Positions 10,801 through 23,079 are shown, counted from the first letter of the stretch. The stretch: DNA of 64,000 nucleotides from Curvularia sp. ZM96 (GCA_022457065.1 JAJGBQ010000002.1:2418001-2482000); one strand, 5' to 3'. The notes: generated by a model from the sequence alone, not told the origin. Numbers and translations are program-made.

Positions 10801-13114
10801 CCGTACGCTGCCTAAGATTTTCTTCATGCCTGGTGCGTTGGCTTGTCCTTGTCTTTGGAATTCGCTCAGGTCTAGTTCTTCAGACTCGGTGAAATGGTGA
10901 GACGAAATGGACCGTAGGCTTTTGACTTGGAAATACGGTGAGCCTGGTTGAATGAGTCCACCGCGTACCAAAGTGCCAGGCATGTTGGCTACAGCAGAGA
11001 TGGTATAATCAACCGCTGCGTTCTTGGGTATGGATAAGGGGGCTCTGCTATCTCTGAGGGCATCCGAGAAACTGCCACTGCGCTTGTGTGCGTGATCCGG
11101 ACGTTGATTGTTCTTCAGAGATGTTGGTTGCTGCGGGCTAGCTGCCAGGCGGGCTGTGCCACTCGCAGCTGGTGGTTGGGTAGCTGGTACAGGGTGGGGA
11201 TACAGAGGCAGCTCGACATTCTGCTCCTGCTTGTTGGTTCCCCGCTTGGGAATAGAGCAGGATAAAACGTGTATACTCCGGTCACTCGAGGGAGATATTG
11301 GTACCTGAGGAGTCTCGTGTTCCTGTGATGGTAAGAAGGGGGTGCTCATGGAGTTCTGGGGTGTATGCCGAGATCTCTGCGCCCAATCCATGTGTCGACT
11401 GGCAAAATGATCGCTTGGATTCGATCCAACGGTCTCCTTGGTATCTCGGACGTTGGCTCGTGGGGGTGTACTAGGCATTTGCTGGATGGGATAGGGCTCT
11501 TCAAGCCATGGTTGTGAGCCCTCGTCTACACCACCAGGAAGTAACGGGCCGTCTGCATAATTGCGGTCAACGGGGTCGCCTGTGTCCCAGTATAGAGCAC
11601 AAGTTCGTCTCCAGCACTTCTTCAGCTCGCCCACAATGTTGATGTCTCCTCCACCTCCGTCGTGGCGAGCACGCAGATCATTGTACAAGCTGTTAACCAG
11701 GTCACAGAAAATGACCCGTAAGCGGTAGAATGGCATAAAGTCGTCCACGAAGTAATTGAGAATCCAATGGCGGAGTGCCACGAATGTGCGCACTCGGACA
11801 ATGCGGCCAAAGTCATCCTGGCGGTCGACGGCCCAACGCAGACGGGCAATGAGATATGCAACGAGATCGCGGGAGCATAAGAAGGCACGAAACGTGAGGA
11901 AGAAGTCGGACAGCAATTCGTAGTCGAGAAAGCTGGGAGAAGTGATGTGGGCGACTAGTCGGGAAGGCGTGGCAGCGAGAATGTCGCCCTCAGCATTGAA
12001 GCGCACAACGGCCCTGTCGTCGGGATTGGCAGCCAGCGCATCATACAGGCGAGGGCTGATTGGGAAGTGGGAGACGCGGGCAGACGAAGGTCCGGAGAGA
12101 GGCATGGGAGGGCGGTCCATGGTGGCGCGGAACCTGTGAGGTACGGGCGAATAGGCGTCTGAACGCGAACGGGATGACAGGAACGACTGGCGCGCACTGT
12201 GTGGGGGGACGAGCAGGGAATTGGCAAAGTCGTCGGCGCCTGAGGTTCCCGTGTAGACTGAGCTGCGCAGGTCAACGGTTCCGCGTGTGCTGAAACGCGG
12301 AGTGCCCAAGCGGTAATGCGGAATGGGCACCTGCAACATGGGGAATGAGGAAGTGTCAGCGGTCTTGGGCCGGACATGCCCCGGGCGCTCGATAACGACC
12401 TTGAAGGTGCCGGGCTCGTTGGGGAAGGTGGCGGGGGCGTGGTCGTCGGCTATGGAGAACGAGTGGGAGCGCCCATGGGGCGGTCGTCCAGCCGAGTCTG
12501 GGGATGCATAGTGGTGATGGTGATGGCGGTGCGGATAGTGGGCGGCGACATGGTCCTCATTCAGGTCTGGCAATGGTGGCGAGGGCTCCGACTGGGGCGA
12601 GGAAGAGCCACAGAGACTACCTTCGAACTGGTCGCTCAGCGGACGCAGCGTGTCGCGGGTTGCGCTGTCGGGGGGCGTCTGGGGCGGGAAGACGAAGGCA
12701 TCTGGCTGGGGGCGGCCTCGCTGGTTGCCCGGGCGGACGACGGGCCTGCAACGGAGTCAGTATGGATGTTTGGTGGCGATTGTGGGTTGTGGAGGTGTGT
12801 GTCTCTAGTATGTACCTTAGGTAGATGACGCCGTTGTGGACATTGGCGACGGTGTAGGAGCGGCCGGCGGCGGTCGAGTTGCTGGTGGTGGTGTCGATGG
12901 TGGCATTGCTGGTGCCGCGCGCCCTCGTCCTGGACTTGAGCTGCTCGCGCGAGTCTTTTACCCGTCGCAGGCGTCGCGAGTCGTCTGCGCGCCGCTTGGG
13001 GGTGTCTGGGGCGGCGGTTTGGGGCGCGGGCAAGAGGTCGCGTTTGGCAGCGTGGGCCGGCGACGAAGGAGCGGGCAGGCCATTGTTATTCTGAGGCAGA
13101 GCGGGTAGGGCCAT
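7889..13114 (-). CDS. LTE1: Lte1-type Ras-family guanine nucleotide exchange factor
   Basis: Exons are complement(7889..8142, 8190..12745, 12816..13114), totalling 5109 nt or 1702 residues. Near the N terminus is the short conserved tract YTVANVHNGVIYLRP, interrupted by the first intron, as in fungal Lte1-type GEFs. A RasGEF N-terminal domain follows at about 347-500 (DYELLSDFFLTFRAFL, FVALRHWILNYF). A very long, disordered, Ser/Pro-rich middle with a His run (HHHHH) comes next. The catalytic CDC25/RasGEF domain fills the last 270 residues (about 1430-1702; FTIVEKDVLDEIDWKELIE, CIIKFIHIANHARRYRNYATM). In yeast Lte1 promotes mitotic exit through the Tem1/Bfa1 pathway; the exchange activity itself is debated there. 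The last intron (8143-8189) splits the catalytic domain. I chose the start at 13114 because it opens the N-terminal tract in frame; no better ATG is seen. Confidence 0.9.
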
Positions 13115-14698
13115 TGTCCTCCATAGTCGTGGTGCGAGGGCAGAACGGAGGTGACGGTGAAGGGAGCAGAGGAGCGCACACAAGCGGACAGCGGACAGAC
13201 GAGAGAGAGTGAATTTGGCCAGCCGCCGTCAGCCTATCCGCCATGCGCCCTCGACGGTCGGCCATCACACGCCTGCGCCCAGCAATTGTCCATTCACCAG
13301 CCAGCGCCCGCCCTGGCCCTCCTAGGCCTGGCTGGCTCGCTGGGGGGTGCTGCCGTCCCTCGGATCACTCCGCTGCCCCCGCTGTCCGAACGGCGACAAC
13401 TACGTGCGTATGTCTCTGTCTCTCTATCTCTACACGATGGACTAACAGACACGCCTTGCCGCAAGCACTCGACGCTGCATGGCCACCCCGGACTCGCTTT
13501 TGCTTTTCTCGCGGCCACTGTGCACTACCGTACGCGCCGGCGCACGCTATAGACAGCTCTCGTGCGCTATTACGTCGGGAACCAGGCTGCTCGCCGCGTG
13601 GGCTGTTAGGTTGATCCCAACCCCCGCCCTGCTTGGACCCAACGGCCGTCCGCGCCCTCAGCAACCACCACGAGATTGCGCTGCACAGGGCACCAATATC
13701 GACAGCCATTGTTGCTTATCGAAACAAGACAACAAACAACACATACCAACATACGGAGTACTCTCCCGCTCGCGGTTGATCACTCTGCTCTTACGTGCAG
13801 CCTCGCCCCGCTGATTGGCTGCCCCGTCGCGTTGCCAAGCCATCCTACCCAACCCGCTCATCACCATCCCTCTGCTTCTCTTGCCGCACACTCCAAGCCG
13901 GTTCATTTCCGCAAGCCCCATATCAATATCATCTGCGTGCCCTGCTGCAACGTCATGACGCCTGCCCCGCTGCAGCACTGCCCTCGACTCTTTAAAAAAA
14001 CCAAACCCAAAAAAAATAAACACTGTCGCAATTTCCTACCTTTGAACTGCCCTAGTCCAAACGTCCACTCTCATCCTCACTGACTCGGCAGACCTGCGCC
14101 TTGCCCTTGTTGCGTCACACCAATACAACAAGGGTCGCGCCCTGAACCTGCACGACATCAACCATGGTAACACTTGTTATGAGCATCAGAGCGTCCACTC
14201 ACCTCTGTCCATCGCCGCACACGCATATCTACACCGTCTATTCTGCAGTACACGTTCCATGCACCGGCCGCTGATCCCAAGTCGCTTCCGTGGCCACAAC
14301 ACGCCTGCCATGCTATCTACACAGGCCCTGCTTCTATCATGCACATGCCGCTGCCATTCCAAACATCACATGGCAAAGCCGTGCTTGTTACCCACATGGC
14401 GCCAGATGTAGCCCAACCACAACTGGCCCGCCTTGGGCATAACCTGCAGCTCCGTAGAGGTTCGCGCCAAAAGGACCCGGCCCGAATGCTCGTTTAGCGT
14501 ACAGTGTACAGAGTGCACCCTGACCAAATTTGGTCAACATGATTTTCCTTCGGAAGGCTTGGCTACCGAGCTCGGGCGTGTTTGTGAGTTAATACTATCT
14601 CACCTCCTGCTTCAATATCGTATCGCGACACGCGTTCGTATAGTATTGAGATTATAGACTGCATGGTCATGTTTGAACCTTATCTCGTTCGCCCAATT
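13115..14698. other. Long spacer, Lte1 upstream region
   Basis: About 1.6 kb between the start of the Lte1-like gene (minus) and the stop of the DUF3445 gene (minus). It is C/T-rich on the plus strand (13200-14100), with open frames in several phases but no motifs, as expected of a purine/pyrimidine-biased promoter. One TACGGAGTA word is at 13752-13760. I see no RNA gene or small conserved protein. Confidence 0.5.
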
Positions 14699-16318
14699 CT
14701 AGAATGGATACCCCTTCTCCGTCTTTTCGGTTCCTTCCTCAATGATACCCCGCTCCTTTTGCTCAGCATCCATTCGATCCAGATACTCGAGCAAAACTTC
14801 TCCGTATCTCTCTTTTCCTTTGTAACGACTCACATCATCGCCCCAGGACCGGATTGCACTGGCAAGGCGACCAGGCACATATGGTTCCTGCGCCAGGCTT
14901 GTGATGGGGTGCATATAAGTTCGTATGGTAAACACGACGCCTCCGGATCTAGGAAGTCTGTTGGAGTTAGACATGTGAGACTATTCAAACCAAGTTGCAG
15001 AAACGCAGATACAACAAACCGGACAACGACTAAAAGAAATGCAAACATACCGTCTCAAGCTCTGCCTCTCACTCCGGAAATAGTGATGCTCAATCGCCTT
15101 GTTCTTCTCTGCTGTAAACCACCCTACCTCTCCCTCTGCAGTCGCATCCTCACTCCCAATACTCTCGCTCCACGCCAGCCCATCATCCACCTGGATAAAG
15201 TAGTTGTTCCGCAACATGGGGCTCGGAGGCTGGATCCTGCGGAAGAAATTCATCATGCCCTTTTCCAGCTTTTCCTTGAATCTGTATAACCACGTTAGCC
15301 ATTTGCATCCCCTACCCACACACCCCATTGAAACCCAGTCCAAAAAGTAAGAAAGAAAGAGTACATACCCCGGCACATCCCCACTTGTATGAATCTCACT
15401 TAAGCCCATCCCAAACTTATCCTGCAGCCTCCAAAAGCCCGGCAGCAAAATCGCTCCAGCAAGAAGATAGTACTGACCATCACTTCCCTCCATCATAATG
15501 GCCAGATCGTCCTGCACCAACCGCGCACAAAGCGCCATCGGGTCCTCCCTCTCCCCATTCCTCTCCGACCGCTGCACATCAAACACCTCATCCGTAGCCA
15601 GATTCCTCAGCCGCCCCTCGTCCGTCCTGCTAAACAAGCCCGGATACCGCTCAGGCAAGTACTCTGCGAATTCCTCAAGCAACTCGACCGCCGCACCCCA
15701 CGCTTGTGGCGACGTCTTGATGCATGTGTCGCCACGCGAGGCAATTCTAGCGGCTTTGAGCGAGTGGTACCGCAGATACTCGTTGTCGAGCTCGATCCAT
15801 TCGTCCCAGTGCATGCTGCGCAGGCCCATGGTGATGTTGTATTTGGGGCCATAGCGAAAGGGGCGGTAGGGGAGGGGCTTGGTGGTGGTGAGGGACCAGT
15901 TGGGGTAGGGCGAGGCGCGTGGGCGCGTGAAAGGGACGGGATGCCATACTATAGCGACGACGAGTTAGATTGTCGACTTTTGAGAAAAAAAGAGGGAGGA
16001 ATGGTGTAGAGCCAGCTTGTAGTACTTACCGCCGAATGGTCGCTCTGGCGCCCGGAACGGCGACCGTTTTTCGAGATTCGGAGTGCTGGGTTGTGTGCTG
16101 TTGCGTCTTGCTCTTCGTGAACGCACGTGACGCATGAATGCGATGGCGAGCCAGATGCACGTGACGAAGATGAGACCAATGTAAAGGGCTGCTTTTGGGG
16201 GTAGCGTGGCTTCTCTAAGAACAGTGCGCAGTTCACCCTGCGTCTTGGTGCAATAGTGTCGAGCTGATTGCGCGGCGAATCTGGTCCGCTCTTCCAGCCG
16301 TGCGACCAGACTAGACAT
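14699..16318 (-). CDS. DUF3445 / heme-dependent oxidative N-demethylase-like protein, membrane-anchored
   Basis: Exons are complement(14699..14957, 15051..15281, 15369..15948, 16030..16318), totalling 1359 nt or 452 residues. The body matches the DUF3445 family (Pfam HODM_asu-like), with tracts TMGLRSMHWDEWIELDNEYLRYH, LVQDDLAIMM, LAGAILLPGFWRLQDKFGMGLSEIH and PRSGGVVFTIRTY. A bacterial relative is the heme-binding subunit of a dimethylamine-type oxidative N-demethylase; the fungal substrate is unknown. N-terminal to the domain is a single hydrophobic helix (about 44-62, AALYIGLIFVTCIWLAIAF) followed by an Arg-rich stop-transfer patch (RHVRSRRARR), which suggests membrane anchoring with the catalytic part on the side of the basic residues. 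The 87-bp intron 15282-15368 is a multiple of three and stop-free. It lies downstream of ALG9 on the same strand, separated by 547 bp. Confidence 0.82.
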
Positions 16319-16865
16319 CTTCGAACTGTGGGAGAAAGTCAAGTCGGTTTCAAACAGAGAGCTGAAATAAAAAAAAGCAGTGTTAGTAGGACTTGCACAG
16401 GGCGAATTAGCACAGATAAAGAAGACGCAGAGAGAAAGAGACAAGTCACAGAAATTCCCGGCCAAGAAGTCATGCACGGCGTGCTGTTCAACTTCCTTTT
16501 TATGAATTACGTTCGATCCAATGCAAGTAGATACAGGTCTGCTGAGATAAGGCATATCTCAATGTGGGGTTGTCTCCAATGTCGTCAGAAGCTGTTTATC
16601 TACACGCCGAGGCGGGGAAAGCAATACCCTACTTGGTTAGCGGGGCGGATTGGCATGCGCGGCAACAGCGATTCAAGGACTCTTTGTAGCACCGATAGGC
16701 CTCCGGACATTCATTATCGTGCACGCGGACAGCCTTGAGGTTCGTGGCGTGTTGCCGTACTCCCTTTCCAGGTAGCTTACCTCCATATTCTTTCAGAGCA
16801 TCCAACAGTTCCAGAGTATCGGGATTCCCCCACATGTCCGTAATTTTGGCTCGCTTGGTAGACTC
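16319..16865. other. Spacer between ALG9 3' end and DUF3445 gene
   Basis: About 550 bp. A minus-strand open frame at 16629-16835 encodes 68 residues with a Cys-containing C-terminal half (ECPEAYRCYKESLNRCC). I do not recognise it and it could be chance. The segment closest to 16318 is the probable promoter of the DUF3445 gene. Confidence 0.45.
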
Positions 16866-18866
16866 TCATTTTCTACGTTGCAACAAACAATATTCGCCCC
16901 ATTTGCGCTGGAACTTGGCAGGGATGAAGGGCAGATCCGGAACCCAAAGTGTGCGACTGACAAAAGATGTTTGACTTGCATCAAGGAATGGAAGGCATTT
17001 CAGAGTCTTCCATTGGTCCGTATCAGAGATGTAGTCGGGTTCAAGTTTTGTTGGTGGCATTCCAGGAAATCGAGAATCAACAAGAAAATCGCAATGCCGA
17101 ATGTCAACCTATGTCACAGTCAGTAGGTCAACTGGGCTCAGGCTCAGCCGCTACTCACGTATTTCCCAGGATCCTCCCGGTTCTCATCATTCATTCCCAT
17201 TGGCATCATCCAGGTGCCGGGGAACAGTTCTGATCCCATTTCGCCCTCGCTGAACTCGCCAGGAAGGAGCCCAGAAAACTCGCTCTTGATGAATTTGGCA
17301 CGGACACCTTGGGGTAGATGGAACGACGATGGAAAGCGATACCACTCCTTGCCCAAGCACACCATATCTTCTGGCATACCTTCCATGCGAGCGAATTTAG
17401 GGTCAAACAGTGGCTTGTATACGTTCAGTGGCGCTGAGTAAGCTGTGATGTGTCCTGAACAGGAAATATTAGTAATGTATCATTAATCAGCAACGACGTC
17501 GCAGGAGGGAGAACAAGCTCGTCTGAAGTCGAGAAGTTGGAGAATCGAAAGAAAGAACATACCGATAGTGCGGAGCATGCCCAAGTTGAATGACAAAAGT
17601 AGCGGGATGCAGACAATCGCAAGCTTGACCGTGGGAGGAATACGGCTGACCAGGTGTCGTGGGTCCATGGAGCCAAAGTTGGCCAAGCATATGTGCAACG
17701 AGAGCGCGGCATTCCACGCCAGAGCCGGGTATGCTGGGTACATGAACCGTTCTTCTTTGTGAGGTTGGACTGTGAATATCGCCAGCCACAGATAGAACGG
17801 ACTGACAAAAACCACCGATCTCCTTAATGTGTGCTGGGAGACAGCTTTGTCGAACACAAGGTACTGAACGAGAAGCAGTGGCAGAGCAGCTAGAGCAAGG
17901 AAGAACCAGATATTGAAGTTCAAGGCCAGATTGCGTATGTAGAAATGCCATGGCTCCACTCCGTAAATGTCGGGTCCTTTGCTGCCGCCACTAAAGACAT
18001 TGTAGAGCACAATGTTCAATGGGACGCATACTGGTTCTCTGTAGAAGAATGAATCGATACCTGCTTGCACGAGAAGAATGGCCAGGGCACTTAATCCGCC
18101 TTGCAGGATCAAACGTCGCAAACTTTGCAGGACCGTGCCTGTGAGGAGGCCTACGATGGCATCTTCGAGGACGAATGGCAAAGCAAGGGCGCCAGCAAAG
18201 GGCCATCCAAGAGCACTGCCAACGGCAAACCATGTAATTCCTTGAGCGGTTCTGATAGCGCCGCCATACCAGTCCATAAACGACGCGAAGCCCAGCATTG
18301 CAAAGTACATGGCAAAACTAGAAGGGAGATAGGCAGGGGCAGCGTGGTACATGCCCGGGCTGATGACCATAATGATCATGAAGAAGATGGCTATGCGCTC
18401 TTGAAATGTTTTGCGAATAGCCGAGTACATGCGAGCCTGGCACAGAGCACAGAACAGGACCAGGATCACTCGCAGAAAGTAGAATTCAATCACCTTGGAC
18501 TCGCGCAGACCAAGTAGTTGCAGGGGCCGCATTCCAGCCCAGATGATGAGCGAGTGGATGCTGGTATACGTCCAGCTTCGGATGGCATACTCAGGAGAGT
18601 ATTCCCAAGTCTGGAGACCGTAGCCATGGTTAAGGTAGTGGCTGGGTTCCCAGTAGTTGAAGACTTCATCACAGTCCTGAATGGGCGAGAAAGCAGCAGC
18701 GGCAAGATTGGCTACGGAGAAGACAATAAAAGCACCAAACGCCGTGAGTGAGGGCGGTCTTGTGGCCGGGCCGCTGGATACGTGTCAGCATGGAAAGGGA
18801 GTTTCTGTTGAGGGCCTGAACCTACCTGTCCGCGCGAGGAGCGGCCTTGGGACGTGGACCAGACAT
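16866..18866 (-). CDS. ALG9: Alpha-1,2-mannosyltransferase ALG9 (GT22)
   Basis: Exons are complement(16866..17108, 17159..17454, 17563..18773, 18826..18866), totalling 1791 nt or 596 residues. ALG9 is an ER multi-pass enzyme that uses dolichyl-phosphate mannose to add the seventh and ninth mannoses to the lipid-linked oligosaccharide for N-glycosylation. The GT22 acidic loop motif follows the first membrane helix (residues 47-57, DCDEVFNYWEP). Further landmarks are the hydrophobic helices around GITWFAVGSALGWPFAGALALP, the conserved HKEERFMYP loop, and a hydrophilic luminal C-terminal part ending RKWGEYCLLQRRK. The first exon has only 41 nt. The start is the first ATG before a good donor at 18825. 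It is divergent from NAF1 with a 312-bp shared spacer. OST1, which uses the finished glycan donor, is also in this window, but the two are 15 kb apart and not co-transcribed. Confidence 0.93.
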
Positions 18867-19178
18867 GACAGTGTATCAATGGCAACGGTCACCCCCGTCG
18901 TCTCTGGAAGGCAAACGGGAACGGGTAAATGGGCAGATATCGAGGAGAGCGCATGAACGCGATCGCCCGTTCCGCTTTCGCGCGCGTCATAGGGCTGAGC
19001 TCGCGCCAACCGCCAAGCATGCTAGCGCGCGTCGAAAAAGGCGACGTTCTCCCTGGATTCGTCTCCTGTCCCAGAACAATCACCGCATTAAAAGCAAACG
19101 GGTGCAGACAACGCAGTTGATATACCGCAGCGATTACGCGCGCTTCAGAGAAGACTGCAGAGAGAACGAGACACGAAC
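18867..19178. promoter_or_regulatory. Bidirectional promoter ALG9 / NAF1
   Basis: 312 bp separate the divergent start codons. It is GC-rich with several CGCG words (for example near 19025-19030) and has no clear TATA box, as expected for housekeeping genes. Confidence 0.6.
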
Positions 19179-21233
19179 ATGTCCGACTCTCTGGAACCGC
19201 CGGCCAAAAGGGCGCGGTTGGAGGCGGACGCTCCCACACAGTATGGCACATCAGCACCATCTGCTTCTGCGCTGGACGCGCCTGGCTCGCCTGTCGATGA
19301 CATGGACGACGATTTCTACGACACCACGCCAGTCAAACCCTCTGCGCTGCCGGCCGCTGTGGACGGGACGACGTCGTCGTCGTTTGCAGCGGCGGCTCCC
19401 GCGCCAGCCCTCCACCTTCCAGGACTCGGCTCTGCGAGCGAGACCGCGGTTGCGCAGCCGCAACAGCACCATGGCGCAGTAACCCAGGATGAGGCACCTG
19501 AAGACGGCGAGTTTTCAGATGGGGAGGCCTTCTACGATGATGCCAACGCGAGCGCGCAGGCTGGCATCCCAGTCGAGCCGCCTGCAGCCAATCAAGCGCA
19601 GGCCCAACATGATGCTCCACAGCACGGCAAGCCGTCGCCCGCTGAGCTGCCTGTCGTCAACTCGACGTCTCCCCAAGATGTTGCTGCTGCTACTGCTGAC
19701 ACCCCTGCCGCTGACACGGACGGCGAGCTCGACGCAGCACTTACTGCCGCCATAGATCAACAAAACGAGGCTGACGGTGCTTCTCCCAATCATGGCTCTC
19801 CCGCAGGCGCTGCATTCGATAGCAAGGCCGAGTTTCTACGTGTGGCTGAGGCGAACCGGGGCGACGCGAATGCTGAGTGGCAGCTAGACTCAGATGCTTC
19901 AGACTCGGACTCGGACTCTTCCTCCGACTCAAGCTCTGATGACAGCTCAGACGAGGGTGAGCTTCTTGATCCCGAGGAGCAGGTGCGCCTCCTCATGGCT
20001 GAAGTTGCAGACGATGCAGGCGCCTCGGGCCCTGTTAAGGTCAAGACGCTGAATGAAATGGACGAAAAGTACGAGAAGCCCGACATTACTGTCACAGAGA
20101 ACACCAAGATCACAGAACTCGGCAAGGTTGAATCAATTGTCGGCAATCTAGTGGTCGTCAAGGCCAAGATGTCTGGAGACGAGCAAGTGCTGGAGTCTGG
20201 CTCTGCGCTCTGTCTGCAGGATCGCACTGTGGTTGGCAAGGTGTCGGAGCAGATTGGCCGTGTTGAGGAGCCTCGCTACTCATTTGGCTTCAATGATGCA
20301 GCTGAACTTGCGACTCTAGGTATCGAGAAAGACACCCCCATTTACTATGTCGACGAGCACTCCACCTTCACCGAGACCGAGCCCATTCGACGACAGAAGC
20401 ACACCGATGCATCGAACCTCCATGACGAAGAAACCAACGAGGTTGAATTTTCAGACGACGAGAAAGAGGCCGAATTCAAGCGCGAGCAAAAAGCCAAGAA
20501 ACGTGCCAGGGCGGACAGCAACGAGGAGCAACCGCCCGTCAATATACCTACTGGTCCGAGACTACATGTTGATGCTCCCGCACCCCCTATCTACCGACCC
20601 ATGGAGTACCAAGGCGGTGGGCTCAAATACAGCGACGATGAAGACGAGGACTTGGGCATGTACAAGCCGCTTGCTCGACCAGATCACTTTGAGCAGATTG
20701 TTGGCCAAGGCGCGCCGCTTGAAGATCGCAGTCATGTGCGACGTGGTATGGGCCGCGCGAGGGGTCCATGGGGTGACCGAGGCCGTGGCTTCCGTGGTCG
20801 AGGAGGTGGTGGGGGTGGTGGACGCGGCGATTTTGGTGGTGGACGTGCCGACAGAGGAGGATATGGTGGTGGTGGCGGCGGCGGCGGCAATGGCGGACGC
20901 GGTGATTTCGGAGGCGGTCGTGGTGATCGTGGAGCGCAACAGGGCAACCGTGGGAATCAGGGCAACAATCAAGGCAACAAAGGAGGCAACGAAAAGGGTG
21001 GACGCGCCGGCAAAAACCAGCCTGATCGTGGCCGACAACAGGAGCAGTTTGCCCAGAACAACCAGCAGAGATACCAGGACAACCGGTCTGCCACTTCAGC
21101 ATCTCCGGCGCGCCAGCAGCAAGATCGCAATCAGCAGTTTTCTCAGCAACCTTCGCAGCAATCACCATCAGGAGGCGGCGGCAAGAACAAGAACCGCAAA
21201 CAGCGGCAGCGGGAGAAGAGGGAGCGAGAACGC

Positions 21234-21268
<35 letters not shown>

Positions 21269-21785
21269 GCAACAACAACAGCCTCAAAAACAACAAAACG
21301 CTTCTCCAGCACCCTCTGGGCCTTCCAATCCCAATGCCTACGCAAACAATGGCAGCGCAGGTTGGCCAGTACCATTTTCCACGCCAGCACAACCCGCGAT
21401 TCCATATGCTTCAGCGCCGCCACCCCCTCCGCCTGTGGCTGCAGCGTATGCTCCTCAGCCATCTTACAGCCCGCAACCGCAAGCAGCGGGGCAGGCTCCA
21501 CCACCGCAGAACCAGGCCGCGAATTGGGCAGCGTGGGCGCAGTGGTTCCAGGTTGTGGGTGCCATGAGTGGCCAGCAACCGCCGCAACCCCAGATGGCAG
21601 CACAGGCGCCTGCACCGCCACCTGTCCAGCCACCGGGACAAGGGCAGTACTCGTATCCATATCAGACGTATGGGCAGAACCCAGCACCCGCGGCAAATGC
21701 CCAGCAGCCAGGCAATGTGCAAGCGAGCGCGCAGTCGCTCCAAGACATACTGCGGGCTCTGCAGGGTGGAGGGGCGCCGCAATAG
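19179..21785 (+). CDS. NAF1: H/ACA RNP assembly factor NAF1
   Basis: A single exon of 868 residues. The Gar1/Naf1 beta-barrel domain is at about residues 287-401, with KITELGKVESIVGNLVVV, SGSALCLQDRTVVGKVSE and IGRVEEPRYSFGF. It is preceded by a Ser/Asp-rich acidic stretch (about 230-265) and followed by a Lys/Arg nuclear signal-like patch. Naf1 brings Cbf5/dyskerin to nascent H/ACA snoRNA genes and is later replaced by Gar1. The C-terminal half is low complexity: an RGG/GGRG region at about 530-605, a Gln tract at about 686-702, and Pro/Gln-rich sequence to the end. This tail is much longer than in yeast Naf1. Large overlapping open frames in the other phases (20347-21567 plus, 20623-21696 minus) are products of this repetitive sequence. 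Confidence 0.92.
20797..20945 (+). repeat. GGN-rich tract encoding RGG box of NAF1
   Basis: Coding low-complexity sequence with repeated GGT/GGC/GGA and CGN codons gives interspersed RGG, GGRGD and GGGGG. The synonymous codons vary, so selection on the protein rather than simple DNA slippage explains most of it. Confidence 0.8.
21237..21282 (+). repeat. CAG/CAA repeat (polyglutamine) in NAF1
   Basis: About 16 consecutive Gln codons, mixed CAG and CAA, inside the NAF1 reading frame. The interruption by CAA should slow slippage, but length variation between strains is likely. Confidence 0.85.
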
Positions 21786-22811
21786 GGTCGGTGACGAAGT
21801 AGGCTGAGGAAGCACGAGTGTGAGAGTGGATTCGGGAATTTGAGCCGTGGAACCGATATATTCATTACTTGGGCGGGGGCAAGAAGCATCTTTTTTGTTT
21901 TTTCAGTCTAATCGGGAAGGCGTCTTGTAGAATTGATACATTTTAGTAGGCACACATGGGAGGCATGGCATGGCGCTGCATGCGTGAGCTGGTGTGATGT
22001 CAGCCGAGGGCAGGCGGACCAAGCATACGTGTACAAGCGTTTACTATGTGTTGATGGGGGCCACGAGGTGCTAGTGGGAAGAAAGGGTGAAGAGGAAGAC
22101 GAGGAGCTAGAGGATTAATGATTGCCCATTGCCAGGGCCAGATGCTTCAGGCGCTGTGCACGTGACGGAGGACTGTGATGAGTCAGTAGCGCAGGGGATT
22201 ACGTGAGAATTGAAGGAGACGAGACGGTGGTCAGAGGACGGAAGCAAGCTATCGCGGGGGGCGTGGTGAAACGATTGGGAGCGAAGCCGAGGCCAGAGGG
22301 GTGCAACGGGCTCGGGGGCGATTAGCATAGCAGACGCCAGACGTCGGAGAAGCGGCGAGAGGATTACTGTGCATGTTGCTTGGGCTGGAGAGAAAGCGAC
22401 CGTCATGCCATGTGGCGGAGGTTGGGGGAGGCATGGCTTGTCAGGCCAACGCCTGTGGCCGTGAGAGGGCATGGCCGAGCGGGCGTGGCTGCGAAAAGCG
22501 GGGAGATGCGCGACGGCGCTACGGTGCCCGGGTGCGCAGTGCAGCGCGGTGCGACGGCTAAGCGGTGGTTGTTTAGACGGAGGCGTGTATCAAGACGATA
22601 CATGCGGTTGTCGACGACTCGAGCCGCCAGTGTCGCGTCGCAGTCGTCCCAAGTCGGCTGGGTCGAGAGGACGCTGCGGGCAGCGCGGTAGGGCGCCGTG
22701 ATGGACGAGAGCTGGTGGCGCACAGGTGCTCGGGAACAGGTGAGCATGCCGCTCTCCATACATGCTGCCCACTACCGAGTGGAGCCGCCCACGCCCACGC
22801 CCGCCCAAGCT

Positions 22812-22836
22812 CATGCCCATGCCCATGCCCATGCCC
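22812..22836. repeat. (CATGCC)4 tandem repeat
   Basis: Four uninterrupted copies of the hexamer CATGCC in the adenylate cyclase upstream region. The preceding sequence CCCACGCCCACGCCC is a degenerate extension. Confidence 0.85.
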
Positions 22837-23018
22837 AGTGCATCCACCATATCCACCACTACCACACCAGACTCGCGCTCCAGACAGACGACCACGTCGG
22901 CGGCAGCCTCCCATTCCCCCTCGACGCCGCCCACGCCTGTCTGCTTCCTGCGCCCGCTATCGCGACCTGTCCCCAGCTCCGCTCCACTCCACACCGTCCC
23001 CTTGCTTTCCCCCTCCCG

Positions 23019-23079
23019 CCCACACACACGCAGCGCACGCACGCACGTACGCACGTACGCACATACACAGACGCACACG
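23019..23079. repeat. CACA / GCACGTAC simple-repeat tract
   Basis: Alternating CA runs pass into repeated ACGCACGT units and back to CA-rich sequence. It lies in the presumed leader of the adenylate cyclase gene. Confidence 0.75.

Noticed and set aside
16629..16835. 68-codon Cys-containing frame after ALG9
   Set aside because: No recognisable family; length and context are consistent with chance. Left as a remark only.
14699..18866. DUF3445 and ALG9 as an operon-like pair
   Set aside because: 547 bp separate them, each has its own promoter space, and the functions are unrelated.
20347..21567. 406-codon frame inside NAF1, and a 357-codon antisense frame at 20623-21696
   Set aside because: Both are shadows of the GGN and CAG-rich coding sequence of NAF1, which has clear domain support.
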